Positions 16,747-24,107 of a DNA stretch of 35,572 nt are shown here, piece by piece. The notes beneath the pieces were generated by a model. The model searched no databases and was not told the DNA's origin. It was given only the letters and a program-made list of their open reading frames with translations. The position numbers and the translations under genes were made by a program. Location of the stretch: NCBI GenBank assembly GCA_905182265.1, contig CAJJAO010000030.1, positions 1 to 35,572 of the forward strand. The letters are read 5' to 3'. The DNA comes from a gamma proteobacterium HTCC2207. Lineage in GTDB: Bacteria; Pseudomonadota; Gammaproteobacteria; Pseudomonadales; Porticoccaceae. How positions within the stretch are numbered: position 1 is the stretch's first letter; each line of letters opens with the position of its first letter.

Positions 16747-17478
16747 TTAGTCGCCAGCGCCGGCTCTAGAGCTATCGGTTGATTCGACTAAGACTCTGGC
16801 TACCAAAGTATCCAACTCATACCAAAGGCTCTCATCAATCTCAATGCCCTCATCTAGCATGATGTCATAACGGTCAACCATGGCGTCCCATGAATAAGCC
16901 TCAGTTTGAATGCCCAAGGCTATTTCATCATTAAATTGCTGATCAATAGAGGCTAAGTCTGCCCCTGCAAAAATTAACAGAGACTGGTCGGCAACCGCAT
17001 CTTGCACAACATATCGCCCATAGTCTGGTCGCTTTGCACCTGGGCCAATACTGACTTTAATAGCTGTGGTTCCCTCAACCCAATAAGCCACTAACGCAGA
17101 ATGAGATGCAGCAGCACTGGCGAGACGCTGGATGATCAGCCTACGGTTGTGACAATTATCTAAGCGCACCCTGCTACTACCATACTGTCGAGCAAGCGCG
17201 CAGGCTAACCTCACTGTCTGGCTACCACTTAGTAAGACCGAACTACCTTGTCCATCGAGCAAAGCCTGATGATCGTCATTGTGGATAAGCTTGGCATGTA
17301 AACAGAGACAGTCATTGAGAAATGGTAGGGCATCCTGGAGCTGCTGTAAGCCATCAAAGCCATGCATCTGCGACCAGATAATCATCGCCGCAGCATCCTG
17401 ATAGTCGCCTACAGAAAAGCCTAGGCCTTCAAACGCCTTCTTGAGAGTAGCCGTCAATTCATTGCGAGAGACTTTCAT
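16747..17478 (-). CDS. DUF3726-like protein of unknown function
   Basis: 243 aa from the ATG at 17478 (MKVSRNELTATLKKAFEGLG). The N-terminal pattern S-x-N-E-L...A...G, then GDYQDAAAMIIWSQMHGFDG, resembles DUF3726 proteins as I remember them. No catalytic motif, signal peptide or membrane segment is visible; the protein is acidic and probably cytoplasmic. The frame is open upstream to 17568, but that part overlaps the end of the preceding gene in another frame. It starts four bases after the stop of the 589-aa gene, so the two are almost certainly co-translated. Function unknown; the DUF assignment is from memory. Confidence 0.7.
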   Translation of the reverse strand: MKVSRNELTATLKKAFEGLGFSVGDYQDAAAMIIWSQMHGFDGLQQLQDALPFLNDCLCLHAKLIHNDDHQALLDGQGSSVLLSGSQTVRLACALARQYGSSRVRLDNCHNRRLIIQRLASAAASHSALVAYWVEGTTAIKVSIGPGAKRPDYGRYVVQDAVADQSLLIFAGADLASIDQQFNDEIALGIQTEAYSWDAMVDRYDIMLDEGIEIDESLWYELDTLVARVLVESTDSSRAGAGD

Positions 17479-17482
17479 TGAA

Positions 17483-19252
17483 TTATGCAGTGCTCGAGTC
17501 TGGGGTAGCCCCCAACACAGGTTTGATGGGGAACTGCCAGTCGTCCAAGAATGGTTTATCGAAATCACTGACTAACGGTGCACCCTGGAACATGGTATTG
17601 CGCACCCATAGGCGCGAGCGTGGGTCAAACTTACTCACGCCAAAAAAGGAAAGTTTGCAGCGTAGCAAATGAATCGGCAATACATCAGCGTGCACTAGGT
17701 TCTCACGAATATCACCATAATGACTCTGAGCCATAGTCTGGATACGGCTAATGGCACCACTGAAATTCGGCTGCTGAAGAATAAAATGGGCAACATCTTG
17801 CTGAGGAAACTCTGTCATATAGACGCATATTTCATCGAAGCATTCACGCACCATACGGCCTATTGCTAATGGCATCTGCTTTTCCATACCCATATCGATG
17901 TGGGTTTGGCCTAAACGTGGTTCCATCTTTTCTTCAGAACGATACCAGAAAGAACCCTGGGCGGCGGGCTCAGCAAAATCGATAGCTAGGGCCCAATCAT
18001 ATTTATCTTCTATTAGCAGCTTCAAGTCGGCCAACGACATCTGTGGCACCAAATGCTGATCTTCATCGACAGACATCTGTTCTTCTAGCTCGTCCACAAG
18101 CTCGGGGTAGAGCTCAATCAGCATGGTGTTCATCACTTCTTGGGTTTCAACACGCCAGTTAGTCTCAGCGTACAGAACCAACTCTGCCCAACTGTAATGG
18201 TTAGCAATAATATTTGGGCCCTCATTGACGAGCCACTGGCCAAGCTCTTGGAGCTCTCCACGGACCAGCCCATTAGAGATATTTTGTTGCGAATCTCCGG
18301 TGACAATTTCACCTAGATGCTGAATCACTCTGGCAGTCCCGACCCGGAACTGTTCAAGCATGGCGGAAGTTACACCATCAGTACCTGCATCGACCGCTCT
18401 CGCTAAGGCGGTTTCGCGCTGTTCTATCCATTGGTTAATCAGCAATGGATGATTAATTAAAAACGGCGCCATACCAAGGCCTGTAGAATTGCCAATACCA
18501 AAGTAGCGTTTAATATCGTTGTGCAGGGAAACCGCCGTTTCCGGTTTGCGCTGAGCGGCAACATAGTCAGTGTGCTGTAAGCTAAAATGGCGAAGCATAA
18601 AACAAGTAAACATCTCTGCAGCAAAGGGGCGGTTAAAATCTCGATGTTTGGTGCGTACCTTTTCCCAGTCGGCCATGCCCAGCTTGCCACTGCCATAGGC
18701 AGCCGTTGTGCGATACAGATAACCCACCTCAGCAATCACGTCGATATCGGGCTGACGGCCATGGGCCAATTCGTCAACGACATATTCGAAGGTGCGGCCG
18801 CTGCGATTGCCTCTTGATAACACCAACACTCTTGAGTCAACACGACCCGCTTCTTGCTTGGGAACATTGGTGCGCAAAAACTCTAACTGCTCTGCACCCA
18901 CCGTACCTTCACAAAGGGCCATGGTGAGATCCCATTGATTGGCAATCACTCTGTCATTGCGGTTTTCTGGGTCCAGATAATGGGAAAACAATACATAGCT
19001 ATAGGTGCCATATTTGGCTTGTACTTCATAGACTGCAGTGCCGTAGCCCTCTGTATCGAGATCAAATATGGTGCTCTTGATCTGCCAGTTTTCCTGCACC
19101 ATGCGTCGTACTAGAGTGCGCATAAAACTGAGACGAGACTGATGAAAACTGCCCAAACGATCGAGTTGCATAACCTGACTAGCAGGACGCATCGGCAGCG
19201 CGGCTCTATTGCCGTAGCTTTGCTTACTCGCTGTATTATGTTCGGATCGCAC
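17483..19252 (-). CDS. conserved-looking protein of unknown function (589 aa)
   Basis: I recognise the general pattern (PASQVMQLDRLGSFHQSRLSF near residues 23-43, then VPKQEAGRVDSRVLVLSRGN) from uncharacterised proteobacterial proteins, but know no assigned function. It is soluble-looking, 589 aa, with no signal peptide, no transmembrane segment and no nucleotide-binding loop that I can see. The listed start is GTG at 19252; an ATG at 19192 (MRPASQVMQLDRL) is an alternative, giving 569 aa. It is followed after four bases by the DUF3726-like gene and lies 156 bases after the dipeptidase-like gene. Neighbours suggest a role in amino- or imino-acid or osmolyte use, but that is inference only. 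Confidence 0.75.
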   Translation of the reverse strand: MRSEHNTASKQSYGNRAALPMRPASQVMQLDRLGSFHQSRLSFMRTLVRRMVQENWQIKSTIFDLDTEGYGTAVYEVQAKYGTYSYVLFSHYLDPENRNDRVIANQWDLTMALCEGTVGAEQLEFLRTNVPKQEAGRVDSRVLVLSRGNRSGRTFEYVVDELAHGRQPDIDVIAEVGYLYRTTAAYGSGKLGMADWEKVRTKHRDFNRPFAAEMFTCFMLRHFSLQHTDYVAAQRKPETAVSLHNDIKRYFGIGNSTGLGMAPFLINHPLLINQWIEQRETALARAVDAGTDGVTSAMLEQFRVGTARVIQHLGEIVTGDSQQNISNGLVRGELQELGQWLVNEGPNIIANHYSWAELVLYAETNWRVETQEVMNTMLIELYPELVDELEEQMSVDEDQHLVPQMSLADLKLLIEDKYDWALAIDFAEPAAQGSFWYRSEEKMEPRLGQTHIDMGMEKQMPLAIGRMVRECFDEICVYMTEFPQQDVAHFILQQPNFSGAISRIQTMAQSHYGDIRENLVHADVLPIHLLRCKLSFFGVSKFDPRSRLWVRNTMFQGAPLVSDFDKPFLDDWQFPIKPVLGATPDSSTA

Positions 19253-19408
19253 AGGCTTTATCTCATTGCTTATGGTAGATATTAGGCTCTATTTAGCACC
19301 CCATTTTTCGCTATTGTAGGCTCACTATAGCGCCGCGACTTAATTGCCAGCGACATAGAAACTACAGTTGCGACATCTAACTTTGCTAACTTACAGAGGC
19401 CCTGATTT

Positions 19409-20407
19409 TTAAGGACATACGGTAGAGCTGGGGAAAGATTTAGCAAAGAATGCCAACCAATTTTGCCCCATGATTTTTTCGATATCGCTATTATCAAAGC
19501 CGACATCCTCTAACCCCTGAGCTACTGTCAGCATATCTTTTGATCCTGTAAACCAGTTGGGCTGACGTGGCCAAGATAGGTTGGCAGCAGACCCCTCCCC
19601 ATGGTCGATACCCATGGTCCAACGGCCACTGCGCATCCATTCCAATATAGAGTAATCCCAGTTTTCACAGAGATCAGAACCGATGCCGATGCGGTCTACG
19701 CCAATCATCTCTGCGGTTTGCGCAATCATCTGGCAAAATTCTGGCAAGGTGCAGTCCGAGCCATTTTTCAGGTGAAAGGGATACATGCTAAAACCCAGCA
19801 TACCCTCTGACTCCCCAATAGCACGCAGTACGGTATCTGACTTATTGCGCAGCGCGGCATGAAAAGAGGTTGGGTTGGCATGGGTAATAGCGATGGGACG
19901 TTCGGAAATTTCAATAGCTTCTAAGGTGGACTTCTCGGCACTGTGAGACATATCAATGATCATGCCGACGCGGTTCATCTCTTTGATGACTTGGCGGCCA
20001 AAGCGTGTAATGCCGCCGTCCTGTTCTTCGTAACAGCCAGTCGCCAGCAGACTCTGATTGTTGTAGCTGAGTTGCATAATACGCACTCCCAGCTGCTGCA
20101 AAATCTGCACCATTTTGACATCGTCTTCTATGGGCGAGCAGTTCTGAAAACCAAAAATAATACCTACCTTTCCCAAGCGCTTAGCCTCAAGGATATCTGC
20201 GGCATTATGGATAGGCATTATCAGGTCAGCATGATTAATAAAGTGCTGATTCCAGTTGCCAATATTCTCTAAGGTCTCACGAATATTTTCCCAGTAGGCA
20301 ATAGTTACATGGATAGCACTTAGGCCACTGCTTTGAGCCTTTTCAAATAGGTCGCGGTTCCAATTAACGTATTGCAGGCCATCGACTAGAAGCATATTTT
20401 TGTTCAT
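19409..20407 (-). CDS. M19 (membrane/renal dipeptidase) family protein with altered metal site
   Basis: 332-aa TIM-barrel protein of the M19 dipeptidase family. The N terminus reads DGLQYVNWNRDLFEKAQSSG where active dipeptidases have the DGHND motif, so the first His-x-Asp metal pair is absent. The bridging Glu region reads IIFGFQN, apparently Gln instead of Glu. The later His residues, in IIDMSHS and ITHANP, and GIGSDLCENWD are kept. This looks like the PA5396-type branch found beside betaine/dimethylglycine genes in Pseudomonas, whose substrate is unclear to me. It follows the aldehyde dehydrogenase by 20 bases, with a GGGA ribosome binding site before the ATG at 20407. True dipeptidase activity is doubtful. 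Confidence 0.85.
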   Translation of the reverse strand: MNKNMLLVDGLQYVNWNRDLFEKAQSSGLSAIHVTIAYWENIRETLENIGNWNQHFINHADLIMPIHNAADILEAKRLGKVGIIFGFQNCSPIEDDVKMVQILQQLGVRIMQLSYNNQSLLATGCYEEQDGGITRFGRQVIKEMNRVGMIIDMSHSAEKSTLEAIEISERPIAITHANPTSFHAALRNKSDTVLRAIGESEGMLGFSMYPFHLKNGSDCTLPEFCQMIAQTAEMIGVDRIGIGSDLCENWDYSILEWMRSGRWTMGIDHGEGSAANLSWPRQPNWFTGSKDMLTVAQGLEDVGFDNSDIEKIMGQNWLAFFAKSFPSSTVCP

Positions 20408-20427
20408 GACAGAATCCCAAATAGCGA

Positions 20428-21873
20428 TTAATAAGGCTTGCTGTAGTTAGTTTTAATAATAGTGTAAAACTCCCGTGCGTACTGACCCTGTTCTCGGGGA
20501 CCGTAGCTTGAGTTTTTGCGACCACCAAAGGGCACGTGGTAATCGGTGCCTGCAGTGGGCAGGTTAACCATGACGCAGCCAGACTTGGAATGGCGCTTAA
20601 AGTGACCCGCATTTTTTAAACTGTTGGTCATAATGCCCGAGGTCAGACCAAACTCTGAATCATTGGACACCTGCAGCGCCTCTTCATAGCTAGCGACTTT
20701 GATGACACAGGCAATTGGGCCGAACACTTCTTCACGATTGATACGCATCTCGTTATTGGTGTTTATAAATAGTGCGGGTGACATGTAAAAACCTTCGGTG
20801 TCCATGGTTAGGGCTTCGCCACCTAGTACTAGATCAGCGCCTTCATCTTTGCCCAGCTGAATGTATTCAAGGTTTTGCTGAAACTGACGGTCGTCGACAA
20901 CGGGGCCAATTTGCGAGCCCTCGGCCATCGCATGGCCCACCACTAGAGCGCCGACAGCAGTAGTCATTTTTTCAACAAACTCGTCATGGATACCGGCCTG
21001 CACAATAATCCGTGAAGACGCAGTACATTTTTGGCCTGTACCAAAATAGGCTCCAGCAACAGCGCACTGCACAGCCAGGTCTATATCAGCATCATCCAGC
21101 ACTACTAGCGCATTTTTACTGCCCATCTCTAGCTGCACGCGGGCCATATTTTCAATGGCATTGCGGGCAATATGACGGCCGACACCCACAGAGCCGGTAA
21201 AGGTAACGGCGTCGATATCTGGCGAGGTACAGAGTGTTTCACCGACATCGCGGCCAGAACCCATCACTAGATTGAAAACGCCAGCTGGCAGGCCACTGCG
21301 ACTAATAATATCGGCCAGTATCCAAGCACTGCCGGGCACCAGCTCAGCGGGTTTTAGCACCACTGCATTTCCATAGGCTAAGGCGGGAGCAACTTTCCAT
21401 GCGGCAACGGCCATAGGGAAATTCCATGGAGTCACTATAGCGATAACACCCAGAGCTTCGCGGTGTACCTCAACATCAACACCTGGACGCACTGACTGGG
21501 TGTTTTCGCCCATGAGGCGCAAGACTTCTGCACCGTAGTATTGAAAAAACTGACCGGAGCGAGCAACTTCACCCTTGCCTTCGGCGAGGGTTTTGCCCTC
21601 TTCTCGGGCCAGAACAGCACCAATTTCAGCACTGCGGGCAATCAGCTCTGCACCAATAAAGTCCAGCACGACCTTACGCTGTTCTAGAGCACTCTGAGAC
21701 CAGCCGTCAAAAGCAGATTTGGCGGCGGCAATAGCAGCTAGGCAGTCTTCGTTAGACGCCTTGGCGTAATGGCCCACTATATCGCTGGTATCTGAAGGGT
21801 TGATGTTCTCGATAACTGCTGAGCTATCTACCCATTTGCCGTTAATATAGTTGCTGTGCATATCCTGACTCAT
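20428..21873 (-). CDS. NAD(P)-dependent aldehyde dehydrogenase
   Basis: 481 aa from the ATG at 21873 (MSQDMHSNYINGKW), preceded by GGAG; the frame is open to 21939, but the extra residues do not fit the family and overlap the divergent LysR region. Catalytic residues are present: Asn151 in TPWNFPMA, Glu249 in QLEMGSKNA and nucleophile Cys283 in GTGQKCTASSR, so it is a hydrolytic ALDH rather than CoA-acylating. The C-terminal stretch PFGGRKNSSYGPREQGQYAR resembles dehydrogenases of 2-oxoglutarate semialdehyde or similar semialdehydes. It is first of a four-gene - strand group and divergent from a LysR gene. The substrate is not certain. Confidence 0.87.
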   Translation of the reverse strand: MSQDMHSNYINGKWVDSSAVIENINPSDTSDIVGHYAKASNEDCLAAIAAAKSAFDGWSQSALEQRKVVLDFIGAELIARSAEIGAVLAREEGKTLAEGKGEVARSGQFFQYYGAEVLRLMGENTQSVRPGVDVEVHREALGVIAIVTPWNFPMAVAAWKVAPALAYGNAVVLKPAELVPGSAWILADIISRSGLPAGVFNLVMGSGRDVGETLCTSPDIDAVTFTGSVGVGRHIARNAIENMARVQLEMGSKNALVVLDDADIDLAVQCAVAGAYFGTGQKCTASSRIIVQAGIHDEFVEKMTTAVGALVVGHAMAEGSQIGPVVDDRQFQQNLEYIQLGKDEGADLVLGGEALTMDTEGFYMSPALFINTNNEMRINREEVFGPIACVIKVASYEEALQVSNDSEFGLTSGIMTNSLKNAGHFKRHSKSGCVMVNLPTAGTDYHVPFGGRKNSSYGPREQGQYAREFYTIIKTNYSKPY

Positions 21874-21950
21874 ACTGACTCCGCCGTTAATTGTTGGTGC
21901 TGAACAGCACCCTAATCGTCTATTTTTATACGTGCCCACTCATAAAGCTA

Positions 21951-22961
21951 ATGAAAACTTTATATAGATTTATAAGCTTAATTAATTTATTCTCAACTCA
22001 AATAAAATTTATAACAAAAATAAAAAAAGAGAATCCGATCAAATACTTAAACGTAACTCTGCGACATCTTCGCACGTTTATCACCGTGGCCGAGCAAGGC
22101 AGTTTTAATGGCGCTGCGGAAAAACTCTCGCGTACGCAACCGGCAATCACCTTAGCCATCAAACAGCTAGAAGAGTTTATTGGGTTAAAGTTGCTTGAGC
22201 GCACCACTAGGCAGGTGAGTACAACTACTGAAGGGCAGAACTTTATCCCTATAGCTCAGCGCTTAGTGCGGGATTTTGATACCGCTATCTATGACCTGCG
22301 CGCTACCGCAGAACGGCGCAGTGGTCATGTGAGTATGGCCATTGTTCCTTCCGTCGCTAGCAATGTGCTGCCAGACATAATTAAAAGCTTTTCTAAGGAG
22401 TTTCCCGGCATTCATCTACATCTTGATGACGATAGCTCTCAAGGGGTACAGCGACGAGTAGAGCGTAACGAGGTGGACTTTGGCTTGGGTAGCCAGTGGA
22501 AGTCCAACAAATTACTAAATTTTAAGCCGCTGTTTGCCGACAAACTAGAGCTAATCTGCCACGTGGACCACGCTCTGGCGCAAAAAAAGGGACCGGTTCA
22601 CATTACAGAACTGGATACCACGACCTTTTTGGATACCAGTATTACTAAGACATTGCGTATTCGTGAGAGCTTTGGCGAGTCGAAATTCGACTTCCCCAAT
22701 ATCACCACATTGCTGGCGATGCTCAAAGCTAATCTTGGCGTGTCTGTTTTACCCTCTTTGGCCATCCCAAAATCGACTACGGATCTGGTGTCGCGGCCGC
22801 TTATTCCCACTGAGATTAGAGAAATTTATTTGATTACCCGCAAAGGCTGGACACTGTCCCCAGCGGCTGAAGCGATGATTGAAACGATTGTCCGCGAGAC
22901 CCCAAGTCAGGTCGCAAAGCATGGCCTTACCATACTTAACAGGCCCGCTGTGACCAGTTGA
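21951..22961 (+). CDS. LysR-family transcriptional regulator (start uncertain)
   Basis: LysR protein whose recognisable domain begins NVTLRHLRTFITVAEQGSFN, then GAAEKLSRTQPAITLAIKQLE, followed by an effector domain to the C terminus (VPSVASNVLPDIIKSFSKEF). In most homologues the Met lies directly before such an N-terminal sequence, but here that codon (22047-22049) is TTA. The nearest in-frame ATG is at 21951, which adds 32 AT-rich residues unlike the family. AAAGAGA at 22026-22032 would suit a non-standard start near 22038 (ATC). I list the ATG frame but doubt it. Divergent from the aldehyde dehydrogenase, so the obvious target is that - strand group. Confidence 0.8.
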   Translation: MKTLYRFISLINLFSTQIKFITKIKKENPIKYLNVTLRHLRTFITVAEQGSFNGAAEKLSRTQPAITLAIKQLEEFIGLKLLERTTRQVSTTTEGQNFIPIAQRLVRDFDTAIYDLRATAERRSGHVSMAIVPSVASNVLPDIIKSFSKEFPGIHLHLDDDSSQGVQRRVERNEVDFGLGSQWKSNKLLNFKPLFADKLELICHVDHALAQKKGPVHITELDTTTFLDTSITKTLRIRESFGESKFDFPNITTLLAMLKANLGVSVLPSLAIPKSTTDLVSRPLIPTEIREIYLITRKGWTLSPAAEAMIETIVRETPSQVAKHGLTILNRPAVTS

Positions 22962-22975
22962 AATACTGAGGTTAC

Positions 22976-23042
22976 CTTTTATAAACTCTTTTTATACACC
23001 CTTATTTGTACACTCTTCTTAATGCACCCTTTTTCACCGACC
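22976..23042 (+). repeat. degenerate 12-14-bp array after LysR gene
   Basis: Five pyrimidine-led units in a row: CTTTTATAAACT, CTTTTTATACACC, CTTATTTGTACACT, CTTCTTAATGCACC and CTTTTTCACCGACC. They share CTT-n-ACC/ACT ends. The array begins 14 bases after the stop of the LysR gene and lies between it and the convergent DpkA-like gene. The similarity is moderate, so chance cannot be excluded. Confidence 0.5.
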
Positions 23043-23075
23043 AAATAATACGGGCTAGTTACTACAGCCTATTTA

Positions 23076-24089
23076 TTAAGCGTTGAGAAATTCTTTACAG
23101 CTGTCCAAGGTTTTTGCGCTGATTTTAATACCATGGATAGCGGCTTTAGCCCGGTTAGCATAACGGCGATCACCCGGGATATGGGCCCCTTCCATACCAG
23201 CTAGATTTTCTATAAACATTTCAGAATGCTGTAACCAGCTGTCAGCATCACCAAAGTGGTTAGGGTCTATGGCCAGCATAAACTCGCCGCCGTTGGGTGG
23301 ACCACCGTCATTATTATCATTGACCTGAGCTTCATAGCTGAAGTCCATGCCGGTCAGGCCTGCCACTAGCAACTCAATCATCATGGCAATAGTTGAACCT
23401 TTGTGCCCACCGAAAGGCAGCAAAGCACCACCATCAATTATTTTTTGAGCGTCAGTGGTCAACTCACCCTCGACGTCAACCCCAGTGCCCATGGGGACTG
23501 GCTGACCATCTCGAGCAGCGATCATCACATCACCCTTGGCCATTGAAGAAGAGGCCTGGTCAAACACCAGTGGCGGCTGATCGCCACGAGGCCATCCAAA
23601 GCACATAGGATTAGTGCCAAAAAATGGCTTCTTAGCCCCCGCAGGAACCACTGCCGACTTGTAAGTGGTAAATGCCATTGCTACCAATCCTGCTTCGGCT
23701 ATGGGCTCTACTTCTACCCAAAGGGAGGAAAAGTGGTGAACATTGACCAGCGCCATAGCCGCAATACCGTTTTCTTGCGCCGCTTCTATTAGGGCCTGGC
23801 GACCTTTCTCAAGGGCCAGTGGTGCATAGCCTCGCCTACCGTCAACCCTTACCACTGAGGGGGAAATACGCTCAACGGTTGGCTCCGCGCAGCCATCAAC
23901 TTTGCCACTGCGCAATGACGCTATGTAGCCGGGCATGCGAAATAGACCGTGAGATGCACTACCATCGCGCTCGGCGGCGCTAATGGTTCTTCCCAGAGCA
24001 GCTGCATTTTCACTGTTACAGCCATTGGCCATTAAACAGTCGCTGACAAGTTGCTGAATTTCAGCTTCAGTCATCATTACATCGGACAA
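23076..24089 (-). CDS. DpkA-like cyclic imine (piperideine/pyrroline-2-carboxylate) reductase
   Basis: 337-aa NAD(P)H oxidoreductase of the malate/L-lactate dehydrogenase (Ldh_2) superfamily. Long stretches match the Pseudomonas DpkA pattern: RDGSASHGLFRMPGYIASL (about residues 41-59), VHHFSSLWVEVEPIAEAGLV, KPFFGTNPMCFGWPRGD, GALLPFGGHKGS. DpkA reduces delta-1-piperideine-2-carboxylate and delta-1-pyrroline-2-carboxylate to L-pipecolate and L-proline, so a role in D-lysine, D-proline or hydroxyproline use is likely. The start is TTG at 24089: GGGGGTGA (complement of 24094-24101) lies four bases upstream, while the ATG codons at 24077 and 24074 lack such a site. It follows the TPR-sulfotransferase by 18 bases and is probably co-transcribed. 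Confidence 0.82.
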   Translation of the reverse strand: MSDVMMTEAEIQQLVSDCLMANGCNSENAAALGRTISAAERDGSASHGLFRMPGYIASLRSGKVDGCAEPTVERISPSVVRVDGRRGYAPLALEKGRQALIEAAQENGIAAMALVNVHHFSSLWVEVEPIAEAGLVAMAFTTYKSAVVPAGAKKPFFGTNPMCFGWPRGDQPPLVFDQASSSMAKGDVMIAARDGQPVPMGTGVDVEGELTTDAQKIIDGGALLPFGGHKGSTIAMMIELLVAGLTGMDFSYEAQVNDNNDGGPPNGGEFMLAIDPNHFGDADSWLQHSEMFIENLAGMEGAHIPGDRRYANRAKAAIHGIKISAKTLDSCKEFLNA

Positions 24090-24107
24090 AGTATCACCCC
24101 CACATTG

